The translations under genes were made by a program, and so were the position numbers. A stretch of 64,000 bases of DNA from Paenibacillus ottowii (GTDB lineage: Bacteria; Bacillota; Bacilli; Paenibacillales; Paenibacillaceae): NCBI RefSeq assembly GCF_006874425.1, contig NZ_VIJZ01000010.1:1-64000 (forward strand), given 5' to 3'. Each line of letters begins with the position of its first letter. The stretch's first letter is position 1. Below are positions 1 to 8,578 of the stretch, one piece after another. The notes beneath the pieces are model-generated. The model saw only the letters and a list, made by a program, of their open reading frames with translations. It was not told the origin of the DNA and ran no database searches.

Positions 1-93
1 GACCCCTTGAAGACGACGAGGTAGATAGGTTGGGGGTGGAAGTGCAGTAATGCATGGAGCTGACCAATACTAATCGGTCGAGGGCTTATCCTA
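1..93 (+). rRNA. 23S ribosomal RNA, 3' end (partial)
   Basis: The first 90 or so bases match the conserved 3' terminus of bacterial 23S rRNA, including the segment reading ctgaccaatactaatcggtc followed by gagggctta. The gene begins before the window. The exact mature 3' end is estimated from the conserved terminal helix. No 5S gene follows: the 132 bases before the first tRNA hold only a hairpin-like inverted repeat at about 130-152 (TTCCA...TGGAA). Confidence 0.95.
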
Positions 94-225
94 AAGATAA
101 AACGCAAGGAAGTTTCGGATCCAGTTTCCAGGGTGTAACACCTTGGAATTATGTTTGATATTTAAATTCACTTTGTTGATAATTTGAATATCTTGTAGAA
201 TACTACTAAGCGAGTCCGTTTATTT

Positions 226-317
226 GGAGAGATACCCAAGTGGCTATAAGGGGACCCTCTGCTAAGGGGTTAGACTGCGTAAGTGGTGCGAGGGTTCGAA
301 TCCCTCTCTCTCCGCCA
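226..317 (+). tRNA. tRNA-Ser (GCT)
   Basis: This is a 92-base tRNA with a long variable arm, as expected for serine. The acceptor strand GGAGAGA pairs with TCTCTCC. The anticodon GCT lies at 261-263, the T loop reads GGTTCGAATCC, and the 3' CCA is encoded at 315-317. It is the first tRNA after the 23S gene. Confidence 0.97.
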
Positions 318-348
318 TTTAGGACAAGCTAGTAAATTATTATGTTAT

Positions 349-425
349 GGCGGTGTAGCTCAGCTGGCTAGAGCGTACGGTTCATACCCGTGAGGTCGGG
401 GGTTCGATCCCCTCCGCCGCTACCA
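349..425 (+). tRNA. tRNA-Met (CAT), elongator type
   Basis: This is a 77-base tRNA with anticodon CAT at 383-385 and an encoded CCA. The anticodon stem lacks the three consecutive G-C pairs typical of initiator tRNA, and position 1 can pair with position 72. Elongator Met is therefore preferred over fMet. A lysidine-modified Ile isoacceptor cannot be fully excluded by eye. Confidence 0.9.
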
Positions 426-435
426 TACATACCCA

Positions 436-511
436 GGAGGCTTAGCTCAGCTGGGAGAGCATCTGCCTTACAAGCAGAGGGTCGGGGGTTCGATCCCCTC
501 AGCCTCCACCA
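436..511 (+). tRNA. tRNA-Val (TAC)
   Basis: This is a 76-base cloverleaf with acceptor GGAGGCT / AGCCTCC, anticodon TAC at 469-471 and encoded CCA at 509-511. Confidence 0.97.
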
Positions 512-515
512 TTGT

Positions 516-591
<76 letters not shown>

Positions 592-609
592 TTTTTTTGA
601 AAAATATAG

Positions 610-686
610 GGAACTGTGGTGTAGAGGCCTAACATGCCTGCCTGTCACGCAGGAGATCGCGGGTTCGAATCCCGTCAGTTCCGCCA
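610..686 (+). tRNA. tRNA-Asp (GTC)
   Basis: This is a 77-base cloverleaf with acceptor GGAACTG / CAGTTCC, anticodon GTC at 644-646 and encoded CCA at 684-686. Confidence 0.97.
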
Positions 687-763
687 TTTTTCAATTTAGT
701 ATTTTGACGTACTAAAGTGGGAAGGGGTATCCCTCCGCACTTTATTTTTTTGTTAATGGATAT

Positions 764-836
<73 letters not shown>

Positions 837-845
837 CCTTTATAT

Positions 846-931
846 GGAGGATTAGCGAAGTGGCCAAACGCATCAGACTGTAAATCTGCTCCCTTACGGG
901 TTCGGTGGTTCGAATCCATCATCCTCCACCA
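846..931 (+). tRNA. tRNA-Tyr (GTA)
   Basis: This is an 86-base tRNA with a long variable arm (class II). It has acceptor GGAGGAT / ATCCTCC, anticodon GTA at 880-882 and encoded CCA at 929-931. Confidence 0.97.
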
Positions 932-938
932 GTTTTAT

Positions 939-1011
939 GAGCCATTAGCTCAGTTGGTAGAGCACCTGACTTTTAATCAGGGTGTCGAAGGTTCGAGTCC
1001 TTCATGGCTCA
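939..1011 (+). tRNA. tRNA-Lys (TTT), no encoded CCA
   Basis: The acceptor GAGCCAT pairs with ATGGCTC and the anticodon TTT lies at 972-974. The discriminator A at 1011 is followed by TCA, so CCA is not encoded. It is the last tRNA of the cluster and is followed directly by a terminator. Confidence 0.96.
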
Positions 1012-1017
1012 TCAGAA

Positions 1018-1046
1018 GTCATCAACTTATAGTTGATGGCTTTTTT
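1018..1046 (+). terminator. Terminator of the rRNA-tRNA unit
   Basis: A 10-bp hairpin (arms 1018-1027 and 1031-1040, loop TAT) is followed by six T residues. Confidence 0.9.
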
Positions 1047-1166
1047 GTATTGTTTTTAGTTATGTTTTTATATGGCTTTTTATTTTAAGGTATCGACAGG
1101 TTATAATGAGTTCATTATGTTCGCTTAGTGTTATCTATATTCTAAAAAAAGTGAAGTGGTGATCGC

Positions 1167-2309
1167 GTGACTTTGGATACAGAATGGATTCAGCAACAGC
1201 TTCAGAATATAATTCAAGCGCCTTTTACCATAGTACCTTGGTGCCCAGAAATGATGGCAGAAGGAGAAACAGCCGATTCAGTTATGCCGGATAGATCGTT
1301 TGTCAGTGACAATAAATTATATTTTCCGTTTCGTGCATCGGCAGGTGTACTGGCTGCTTTTGCGGTAGAGGCCAGATATTTGACGGATCGAGAACGGAAG
1401 TTGATCGAAGCGCTGCTCGGGAACATGGAACAAGTCTGGCAGAATGGTCCACAATTGTCGATCACCCCGGCTTATAGCAAGGAAGAGCGGATGAATCGTT
1501 TTGGACAATGGCTCATACAGCAGGCTGCCAACCTAAACAGTGAAGAAGAGGTTCCTGCTGAGCTGGAGCTTTGTGATTCACTATCAGCGTGTATGGTGCC
1601 GTTTTTGCTAAATGGCGAGGGAACTCAGGATGGAGCTATTACGTATACCCAGCTTCATCGATTGTTAGCGAGCTATTTTGGAGGAGATGTGCTGCTTACT
1701 CCATTAGATGAACAATCTTGGCTGATTCTGGCTAAAAAAGAGCTTTTATTAGGATCAGACGATGAACGGGATAAAGATCCTGAGTCCAGGGATGCAGACT
1801 TTGTGGAACCGCTGGAGGAGGTTCTTACGGCTTTTAGCTTGGGGTTATATGAGCTTATCGCGAATGAATGGGTCGGTGTATTTCATTTGGCGATTTCTAA
1901 GCCCTCCATCCCTTTGCAAAGTCTTCCCAACGAGTTGAATTTATTATGGGAGACGATCCATCTTGGTAAAATTTTTCATGTAACAGAGCACATCCACCTT
2001 TCATGGGAGCTGCATTTGGAGAGACTGTTAAATCGCATTCCCAAGGAACAACGTGAGCTATTTTTGGAGCAGGTAATGAAGTCATCTGTCATACTGGAAG
2101 ACTCCGAAACGATGGCTACTTTGGATATCTTTTTTCAACTCGATTGTAATGTGAGTGAGACAGCTAAGCGTCTATATGTTCACCGAAATACGTTGATTTA
2201 CCGTTTGGACAAGATTAAACAGGAGACCGGATTGGACGTGCGGACGTTTAATGATGCGGTTTTAATCAAACTATATCTGTTATTGTACAAAGTGACAAAA
2301 AGGAAATAG
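1167..2309 (+). CDS. PucR/CdaR-type transcriptional regulator
   Basis: This is a 380-residue protein with a GTG start. The last 60 or so residues form the helix-turn-helix of the PucR/CdaR family: a segment with the pattern CNVSETAKRLYVHRNTLIYR, followed by a leucine-rich end. The N-terminal 300 residues are not recognisable by eye and probably hold the sensory part. There is no membrane segment. The ribosome binding site in front of the GTG is weak, so the start is uncertain by a few codons. The gene lies about 100 bases upstream of the MsmX-type ATPase gene in the same direction. Control of that gene is plausible from position but is not shown by the sequence. Confidence 0.8.
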   Translation: MTLDTEWIQQQLQNIIQAPFTIVPWCPEMMAEGETADSVMPDRSFVSDNKLYFPFRASAGVLAAFAVEARYLTDRERKLIEALLGNMEQVWQNGPQLSITPAYSKEERMNRFGQWLIQQAANLNSEEEVPAELELCDSLSACMVPFLLNGEGTQDGAITYTQLHRLLASYFGGDVLLTPLDEQSWLILAKKELLLGSDDERDKDPESRDADFVEPLEEVLTAFSLGLYELIANEWVGVFHLAISKPSIPLQSLPNELNLLWETIHLGKIFHVTEHIHLSWELHLERLLNRIPKEQRELFLEQVMKSSVILEDSETMATLDIFFQLDCNVSETAKRLYVHRNTLIYRLDKIKQETGLDVRTFNDAVLIKLYLLLYKVTKRK

Positions 2310-2412
2310 CATTTTTGTGCAGTTTGCGAATAGCCATGCTTTGGGGACTAGGGTAAGATACAAGTAGAAAATGTATTCGATTTCAAAACTTGACCTTGGG
2401 GAGGCAAAAGCT

Positions 2413-3537
2413 ATGGCTGGCGTACGTTTAGAGCATATTTTCAAGAAATATCCGGGTGCAGAAAAAGCTACGGTTGTTGATGTCAATTTGGACATTCAAG
2501 ATAAAGAATTTCTCGTATTGGTTGGTCCTTCCGGTTGTGGGAAGTCCACTACGCTTCGTATGATCGCTGGTCTGGAGGAAATTTCAGACGGTAAATTGTA
2601 CATTGGTGATCGTGTTGTGAACGATGTGGCTCCAAAAGACCGCGATATCGCGATGGTATTCCAATCCTATGCCTTGTATCCGCACATGAATGTATACCAA
2701 AACATGGCTTTTGGTTTGAAGCTCCGCAAAGTTAAAAAGGAAGAAATTGATAAACGCGTACGTGAAGCGGCTAAAATCCTCGATATTGAACATCTGCTGG
2801 ATCGCAAGCCGAAAGCGTTATCAGGTGGTCAACGTCAGCGTGTTGCCTTGGGACGTGCGATTGTGCGTGACCCACAAGTCTTCTTGATGGATGAGCCGCT
2901 GTCCAACTTGGATGCTAAGCTGCGTGGTCAGATGCGTGCGGAAATCACGAAGCTGGCTAAGCGTTTGGAAACGACCGTTATCTATGTAACACATGATCAG
3001 GTTGAGGCCATGACGATGGGTGACCGGATTGTAGTTATGAAGGATGGTATCATTCAACAAGCTGCATCTCCGGATGAACTGTACAACCGCCCGGTGAATC
3101 TGTTCGTAGCTGGTTTTATCGGATCTCCTACGATGAACTTTATCTCAGGTAAGCTGGTTGAAAAAGAAGGTGCATTACATTTCACAGCACCAGGCCTGGA
3201 TCTGTTTGTACCTGAAGGTAAGGGACAGATTTTGAAAGCGAAAGGCTACACAGGCAAAGAAGTGATCCTGGGTATCCGTCCTGAGGATATTCATGAAGAG
3301 CCTGTATTCTTGGAGGCTTCTCCAAATACGATCTTTACATCCACTGTGGATGTAACAGAAAACCTCGGTCATGAAATGCTGTTGTACCTCAGCGGTGCCG
3401 GAAATGACACGATTATTGCTCGTGTAGACGGAAGATCCAATACTCGTGATGGTGTAAAAGCGAAATTGGCTGTTGATATGAACAAAGTTCATATTTTTGA
3501 TAAGGAATCGGAATTGAGCATTCTGGTTGGCGAATAA
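2413..3537 (+). CDS. msmX: Multi-sugar ABC transporter ATP-binding protein, MsmX/UgpC type
   Basis: This is a 374-residue ABC ATPase. It has Walker A GPSGCGKST from residue 38, the Q loop near 84, the LSGGQ signature at 136-140 and Walker B FLMDEP around 157-162. A C-terminal regulatory MalK/UgpC-like domain (IGIRPEDI-type motif) follows. The start was set at the internal ATG because GGGGAGG lies 8-14 bases before it, whereas the upstream in-frame ATG has no such site. In Bacillus, MsmX energises several carbohydrate importers whose own operons lack an ATPase. No permease or binding-protein gene is adjacent here, which fits a shared ATPase. Confidence 0.93.
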   Translation: MAGVRLEHIFKKYPGAEKATVVDVNLDIQDKEFLVLVGPSGCGKSTTLRMIAGLEEISDGKLYIGDRVVNDVAPKDRDIAMVFQSYALYPHMNVYQNMAFGLKLRKVKKEEIDKRVREAAKILDIEHLLDRKPKALSGGQRQRVALGRAIVRDPQVFLMDEPLSNLDAKLRGQMRAEITKLAKRLETTVIYVTHDQVEAMTMGDRIVVMKDGIIQQAASPDELYNRPVNLFVAGFIGSPTMNFISGKLVEKEGALHFTAPGLDLFVPEGKGQILKAKGYTGKEVILGIRPEDIHEEPVFLEASPNTIFTSTVDVTENLGHEMLLYLSGAGNDTIIARVDGRSNTRDGVKAKLAVDMNKVHIFDKESELSILVGE

Positions 3538-3551
3538 GATCAGCCTCTGGA

Positions 3552-3594
3552 AGAGAGTCGCAGTTTTCCCAAGCGGAGAACTGCGACTCTTTTG
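3552..3594 (+). terminator. Terminator after msmX
   Basis: A long hairpin with arms AAGAGTCGCAG and CTGCGACTCTT around a 20-base loop is followed by TTTT. Confidence 0.85.
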
Positions 3595-3623
3595 TATATC
3601 GAATACAGCTACTTGCTTCGGCA

Positions 3624-3652
3624 TTGCATTCAATGGAAAATTCCGATACGAT
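3624..3652 (+). promoter_or_regulatory. Candidate sigma-A promoter upstream of hprK
   Basis: TTGCAT (3624-3629), a 17-base spacer and TACGAT (3647-3652) match a vegetative promoter. It lies 220 bases upstream of hprK. No other gene is visible between 3595 and 3873. A second AT-rich promoter closer to hprK (around 3800-3825) is possible. Confidence 0.5.
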
Positions 3653-3873
3653 GAGTGTACAATGGTGCAGGTCTGGTTTCAGATCAGCGTCATTGGAGGA
3701 ATCATAAGGTCATCCGACTGTCAAAAAGGGGTAGCCTGGAATCCTATTGTTAAATCAAGTGAAGTGTGGGCTCGCGTAGGATAGACTACGTGGGGTTGTA
3801 TGGTTAATAGAATAATGCTACATAAATCAAATGGCGTATAGAATCCGGCTTTGCAGATGAAGGGGAGAATACA

Positions 3874-4812
3874 ATGGCTAAACAGGTAAAGGTATCCGAG
3901 CTTGTACAGCAGTTTCAAATGGAGGTTATTTCCGGTGAAAAGGGTCTGCGCAGACTGATCACCGTGGACGATTTGAATCGCCCAGGCCTGGAGATGGCCG
4001 GGTATTTTGAATATCATACACAGGAGCGGGTACAGCTTTTGGGAAGGTCTGAGTTGGCTTTTCTGGGGATGCTGCCTCCTGAGGAGCGACGGGATCGGAT
4101 GGAGCGTTTGTGTACAGAGCTGACTCCATGTATTATTGTCACACGTGGTCTTGAGGTGCCGACTGAGTTAGTGGAGGCAAGTACTGAGCGAGATATTCCT
4201 GTATTGCGAACCAATATGGCGACGACCATTTTATCGAGCCGTATCACAGGTTTTCTGGAAAGAAAGCTGGCACCTACGGCAACTATTCATGGCGTGTTAT
4301 GTGACGTGTATGGTGTGGGAATGCTGATCACAGGCAGTAGTGGAATTGGTAAGAGTGAAACAGCACTGGAGCTCGTTAAACGTGGGCATCGCTTGGTAGC
4401 AGATGACGCGGTAGAAATTCGGCAGACGTCCGACTTTCAGCTGCATGGAACAGCACCTGAACTAATCCGTCACCTGCTTGAAATTCGTGGTGTAGGTATT
4501 ATTAATGTGATGACACTGTTTGGTGCTGGCGCAGTTCGTAATAATAAGCGTATTACATTGGTTGTCCGTCTGGAGGCATGGCAACAGGACAAGCAGTATG
4601 ACCGTCTCGGACTCGATGAAGAAACCACACGCATTATTGATACAGATGTTCCGCTCGTTACAATTCCAGTTCGTCCGGGCCGAAATCTGGCTGTTATCAT
4701 CGAGGTGGCAGCCATGAACTATCGCTTGAAACAAATGGGCGTTAATGCAGCTCTGCAATTTACCAATAAGCTGACGGCTACGATATCCGAAGATATGGAA
4801 GAGATGGATTGA
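3874..4812 (+). CDS. hprK: HPr kinase/phosphorylase
   Basis: This is a 312-residue protein, the normal family length. It phosphorylates and dephosphorylates Ser46 of HPr (and Crh) in response to ATP, fructose-bisphosphate and phosphate, and so controls carbon catabolite repression. Visible features are the conserved His in IHGVL (residue 139), Walker A GSSGIGKS (154-161), and the downstream HprK signature around LLEIRGVGIINV with its acidic and basic residues. The start has a GGGGAG site 8 bases before the ATG. It is the first gene of an operon with lgt, ppaX and yvoF, the same order as in B. subtilis. Its likely target, an HPr-like protein, is encoded at 23493 in this window. Confidence 0.97.
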   Translation: MAKQVKVSELVQQFQMEVISGEKGLRRLITVDDLNRPGLEMAGYFEYHTQERVQLLGRSELAFLGMLPPEERRDRMERLCTELTPCIIVTRGLEVPTELVEASTERDIPVLRTNMATTILSSRITGFLERKLAPTATIHGVLCDVYGVGMLITGSSGIGKSETALELVKRGHRLVADDAVEIRQTSDFQLHGTAPELIRHLLEIRGVGIINVMTLFGAGAVRNNKRITLVVRLEAWQQDKQYDRLGLDEETTRIIDTDVPLVTIPVRPGRNLAVIIEVAAMNYRLKQMGVNAALQFTNKLTATISEDMEEMD

Positions 4813-4855
4813 GCTTCGTTCGGTTGTAAGGAAGAACAAGGAGTGAGAGAAACAT

Positions 4856-5911
4856 ATGTTAACGGCAACATTACTGCTGAATCCGATCGCTTTTTCAATC
4901 GGGGCAATTAAGGTCCATTGGTATGGGCTTATTTTGGGGCTGGCGGCGCTTGTGGGTTTATATCTCGCCATCCGTGAAGGGAAAAGATTCGGTATTCCGC
5001 AGGAATTTTTTATGGATATGCTGCTTCTGGGTGTTCCATCGGCCATTATTGGAGCGCGTATTTATTATGTAGCCTTCAAATGGGAAGACTATCGGGATAA
5101 TCTATGGGATGTCTTTAAAATTTGGAATGGCGGTATCGCGATCTATGGTGCCTTGATTGGCGCTATTATATGTGCGGTTATTTATTTCCGCTATAAAGGG
5201 TATAACTTCTGGCGTATCGCTGATATTTGTGCGCCGGGTCTATTGATTGGTCAAGCGATTGGACGCTGGGGTAATTTTGTCAATCAAGAGGCTTACGGTG
5301 GACCAACGGAAGAGACTTTTTTGCGGAATCAACTGCATTTGCCGGATTTTATCGTGAATCAGATGAATGTTAATGGAGTATTCCACCATCCTACGTTCCT
5401 GTACGAATCGCTGTGGAGTATCGTAGGTGTGATTTTACTGCTTGTGATTCGCCGGATGAAATTTGTACGTGCGGGTGAATTGTTTGCATTTTACTTCATT
5501 TGGTACTCAATCGGTCGTTTTTTCATTGAACGAGTGCGGACAGATAGCTTAGCTTTCCAGGGACCGGATTGGTTGGCTTCCTTTGTGAATGCTCTGTGGT
5601 CCCCAATGGTGTGGCTAGGGTTTGAACCAGGATACTTGGACCCGAGTTACGGCAACGTACGGATTTCACAGTTGCTTGCTATTTTCATCATTGTAGCTGC
5701 CGTGATTTTCATCTTGGTTCGTCGTCGGAAGGGCTCGGCCGTTGCAAGATATAGCGATCCGATTGTCTCTAGCAAGACGGGGATTGATCAGGTACCTGAT
5801 GTGACACCAGAGCAGGTGTCCCGTCCTGGGCAGGATGCGGTTTCTTCAACAGCTGCGGTGGATAAACTATCTAAGGAAGACACGGACGAGGATAAGAAGG
5901 AGCATCTATGA
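4856..5911 (+). CDS. lgt: Prolipoprotein diacylglyceryl transferase
   Basis: This 351-residue polytopic membrane enzyme transfers diacylglycerol from phosphatidylglycerol to the lipobox cysteine of prolipoproteins. The family signature (GRWGNFVNQEAYGG) is present around residues 138-151, and HHPTFLYES follows at about 179. Seven hydrophobic segments are visible. The last 60 residues are a charged, low-complexity cytoplasmic tail (Glu/Asp/Lys-rich) that makes the protein longer than the usual 270-300 residues. The stop codon overlaps the start of ppaX (ATGA), indicating translational coupling. Confidence 0.96.
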   Translation: MLTATLLLNPIAFSIGAIKVHWYGLILGLAALVGLYLAIREGKRFGIPQEFFMDMLLLGVPSAIIGARIYYVAFKWEDYRDNLWDVFKIWNGGIAIYGALIGAIICAVIYFRYKGYNFWRIADICAPGLLIGQAIGRWGNFVNQEAYGGPTEETFLRNQLHLPDFIVNQMNVNGVFHHPTFLYESLWSIVGVILLLVIRRMKFVRAGELFAFYFIWYSIGRFFIERVRTDSLAFQGPDWLASFVNALWSPMVWLGFEPGYLDPSYGNVRISQLLAIFIIVAAVIFILVRRRKGSAVARYSDPIVSSKTGIDQVPDVTPEQVSRPGQDAVSSTAAVDKLSKEDTDEDKKEHL

Positions 5912-6561
5912 TAAATACGATTTTGTTTGATTTAGACGGTACCATTATGGATACGAATGAGCTGATTATCAGCACATTTCTACACATTTTGAAACATCCA
6001 GATGCTGATCCGCTGACGCGGGAGCATATTATTCCTCATATGGGAGGAACGCTGGACGATCAGCTCCGTACTTTCACGGGATTAACGGATGTATCTGAGC
6101 TGGTTAAAGACTACCGTGCCTATAATCAAATTCATCATGATCAAATGGTGAAGCCATTTCCACATGTCACTGAGGTTATTCAGGAGCTACGTACACGAGG
6201 AATCAAGCTAGGGGTTGTGACAACCAAGATACGACCATCCACGATGCGTGTACTTAACCTGTTTGATCTGACTTCGTCAATGGATTACATTGTGACGGTA
6301 GACGACGTGGAACATCCGAAGCCTCACGCAGAGCCAGTGCTCAAGGCCTTGGCAGGTCTGAATGCTAAAGCCGAACATACGTTGATGGTTGGAGATAGCT
6401 CCTTTGATATTTTGTCAGCTCAGGCGGCAGGTGTGAAATCTGCTGGGGTAGCCTGGTCGCTCAAGGGTGAAGAAACTCTGCGCGGGTATGGGCCAGACTA
6501 TATGCTATATGATATGAGGGATCTGCTGAAGCTGGAGCTGCAAGGTGTCAATGTATCGTGA
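5908..6561 (+). CDS. ppaX: Pyrophosphatase PpaX, HAD family
   Basis: This is a 217-residue haloacid-dehalogenase superfamily hydrolase. Motif I is FDLDGT with nucleophile Asp8 and Asp10, a Thr/Lys motif lies in the middle (VVTTKIR), and motif IV is MVGDSSFD. In B. subtilis, PpaX hydrolyses the pyrophosphate released when HprK dephosphorylates P-Ser-HPr by phosphorolysis. Its position in the hprK operon supports the same role. It overlaps lgt by 4 bases and its stop overlaps the GTG of the next gene by 4 bases. Confidence 0.93.
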   Translation: MINTILFDLDGTIMDTNELIISTFLHILKHPDADPLTREHIIPHMGGTLDDQLRTFTGLTDVSELVKDYRAYNQIHHDQMVKPFPHVTEVIQELRTRGIKLGVVTTKIRPSTMRVLNLFDLTSSMDYIVTVDDVEHPKPHAEPVLKALAGLNAKAEHTLMVGDSSFDILSAQAAGVKSAGVAWSLKGEETLRGYGPDYMLYDMRDLLKLELQGVNVS

Positions 6562-7052
6562 GAAAGGTGAACCGCTATCCTGTAGAAGGTCCCAATGCGT
6601 TGTGGCAAATTTATCGGACGGTGAGCCCTTGGAAAGGCATTAAGAACTTCATTTTTATACAGATTGCCCGGTATTGTCCTGTGCTTTCTTTGAAAAATGC
6701 TATTTACCGCAGAATATTGAGGATGAAGGTGGGGAAACATGCTGCCTTTGGCCTGATGGTGATGGTAGATGTTTTTTTTCCGGAGCATATTACGATTGGC
6801 AACAATTCGGTTATTGGATATAACACAACCATACTGGCTCATGAATACCTTATACAGGAGTATCGCATCGGTAAGGTGGTAATCGGGGATCATGTGCTGA
6901 TCGGCGCGAATACAACCATTTTGCCGGGGGTTACCATCGGTGATAGAGCTATAGTTGCGGCCGGAGCGGTCGTGCATAAAGACGTGCCAGCAGGTGCGTT
7001 TGTGGGCGGTAATCCGTTGCGTGATTTAAGACGCTCTGGTGTGAATGAGTAG
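6558..7052 (+). CDS. yvoF: Hexapeptide-repeat acetyltransferase, YvoF type
   Basis: This is a 164-residue protein of the left-handed parallel beta-helix acyltransferase class. Imperfect hexapeptide repeats ([LIV]-G-x4) run from about residue 70 to 150, for example ITIGNN, VVIGDH, VLIGAN and VTIGDR. It starts with GTG overlapping the ppaX stop. It is probably cytoplasmic. The substrate is unknown, and O-acetylation of a sugar or cell-wall precursor is only the general family expectation. It is the last gene of the hprK operon, as in B. subtilis, and is followed by a terminator. Confidence 0.88.
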   Translation: MRKVNRYPVEGPNALWQIYRTVSPWKGIKNFIFIQIARYCPVLSLKNAIYRRILRMKVGKHAAFGLMVMVDVFFPEHITIGNNSVIGYNTTILAHEYLIQEYRIGKVVIGDHVLIGANTTILPGVTIGDRAIVAAGAVVHKDVPAGAFVGGNPLRDLRRSGVNE

Positions 7053-7065
7053 TAAAATAGTACCT

Positions 7066-7102
7066 TAAGAAAGGCCCCTTATATATTAAGGGGTCTTTCT
7101 TG
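7066..7102 (+). terminator. Terminator of the hprK operon
   Basis: AAGAAAGGCCCCTT and AAGGGGTCTTTCTT form a hairpin around ATATATT, followed by a short T-containing tract. Confidence 0.85.
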
Positions 7103-7198
7103 TGCTGTTTTTCTGTATAATAGGTGGGGTAATACACGTTGTTGTGTTTAACAATTGATCATAGATATATTTGCAAGGCGATATGGGAGCGTGTTGAT

Positions 7199-8350
7199 TT
7201 GATCCAAAAAGAACGTATACCAGAGCTTGATATTTATCGGGGAATACTGATTGCGGCCGTCGTTACTATTCATGCAACTTCAATGGCATTGATTGATGCG
7301 CGTCATTCTTTATTGTTTTATCCCTTTTTATTTTTAAATGTGTTTAGCAGCTTTGCGGTACCTGTATTTATCTTTGTGAGCGGTTTTGTTTTATTTTACA
7401 ATTATGTCGATCGGCCGCTTCGTGGAAAGAGTATGCTTTTGTTTTTTCGAAAAAGACTAATGTTTATTGTGTTACCCTACATTTTATTTTCTCTTATCTA
7501 CTATTTGACCTTGGTGGCACGTGGGTTGATGCCGTTTGGTGATCTTCCATTGGTGCTGTTAACGGGAAAGGCGTATACGCATCTGTATTATGTCATCATC
7601 ATCATCCAATTTTATTTGGTCTTTCCACTGTTGTTGTGGGGAGTGCAGCGTTTGCGTCAATGGGTATCGAGTCCACGGAGAGCAGCAGTTATCGTCTTGG
7701 CAGTTGGGTTGGTCATTCAATGGGGGTTTGTACTGCTGAACAAATACGTTTGGCAAGAGGAGAGAGGAAGCCTTGCGATTACGTATTTCAGTTACTTTAC
7801 CTTGGGAGCCGCTGTAGCGATTGGATATGAAGGGTTTAAAAAGTGGCTTTTTCCAAGTCCAGGCACGGTAATGGGTCGCGGTCGATTGATCAGCTGGTGG
7901 GTCTTGTGGGTGGCCTGGTTATTACTAGGGATCGTGTATGTACAAATATGGTTTGTAGCATACCGTAAAGCCATTTATGCGGATTCGCTGGTCTATGAAC
8001 TGCTACATAATGCATATGCTCTCGTATCTGCATTGGTGCTGTTTCAGTTATCGGTTTTATTATATCGTCACTCCAGTGATAGGTTGCGAATGTTAATCAG
8101 TTGGCTGGGAGCATGTTCTTTTGGTATTTATTTACTTCATCCGGCGTTATTACGGGTGTATCGCAAACTCGATTTGCATGGTACACCGATAGAATATGTC
8201 TTTTCTGTTGCTGGCGGATGGTTGTTGGCGTTGCTTGGATCATGGCTGATTGTGACATTGTTTTTTCGATATGTACCATTTTCATGGATCGGTTTGGGGA
8301 CGATTCCGAAGTTTCCGTTTCAGAGTAAAGATGAGCAGGTAAATTGTTAA
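7199..8350 (+). CDS. Membrane acyltransferase, family 3
   Basis: This is about a 383-residue integral membrane protein of the acyltransferase 3 (NodX/OatA-like) family. The N-terminus reads ERIPELDIYRGILIAAVVTIH, with the conserved Arg and His of the first helix, and about ten hydrophobic segments follow. The TTG at 7199 was chosen because GGGAGCG lies 8 bases upstream and the homology begins right after it. The frame is open back to 7139. A TATAAT box at 7116-7121 may be its promoter. It stands alone between two terminators. The acyl acceptor, perhaps a cell-surface glycan, cannot be read from the sequence. Confidence 0.85.
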   Translation: MIQKERIPELDIYRGILIAAVVTIHATSMALIDARHSLLFYPFLFLNVFSSFAVPVFIFVSGFVLFYNYVDRPLRGKSMLLFFRKRLMFIVLPYILFSLIYYLTLVARGLMPFGDLPLVLLTGKAYTHLYYVIIIIQFYLVFPLLLWGVQRLRQWVSSPRRAAVIVLAVGLVIQWGFVLLNKYVWQEERGSLAITYFSYFTLGAAVAIGYEGFKKWLFPSPGTVMGRGRLISWWVLWVAWLLLGIVYVQIWFVAYRKAIYADSLVYELLHNAYALVSALVLFQLSVLLYRHSSDRLRMLISWLGACSFGIYLLHPALLRVYRKLDLHGTPIEYVFSVAGGWLLALLGSWLIVTLFFRYVPFSWIGLGTIPKFPFQSKDEQVNC

Positions 8351-8362
8351 CTGTTTTGATTT

Positions 8363-8398
8363 GGACTGTTGGCTTAAGGCTGACAGTCTTTTTTTTAG
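8363..8398 (+). terminator. Terminator after the acyltransferase gene
   Basis: A GACTGT...ACAGTC hairpin with an internal GGCTTAAGGC element is followed by eight T residues. Confidence 0.85.
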
Positions 8399-8479
8399 GA
8401 TTCATGTATTTTGCATTGGATAAAATATGGAGAGGGGCAGCGACTTGCCTAATCTGTAAAAATGGGCTGCTTCGTTTGG

Positions 8480-8507
8480 TTGACGTTCCTAAGTAGGGCA
8501 TGATAAT
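8480..8507 (+). promoter_or_regulatory. Candidate promoter of the his operon
   Basis: TTGACG (8480-8485), a 16-base spacer and GATAAT (8502-8507) give a good sigma-A match about 70 bases before hisZ. No T-box or other leader attenuator is visible between this promoter and the start codon. Confidence 0.65.
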
Positions 8508-8578
8508 ATATCGAATATACTTTAGTTTGTTAGCACTTTACCATGATAAAGATACTGTGAAATCATGAGGTGAAAGAG

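Noticed and set aside
3527..3784. 85-codon frame after msmX
   Set aside because: It spans the msmX terminator hairpin and the hprK promoter and has no recognisable protein features.
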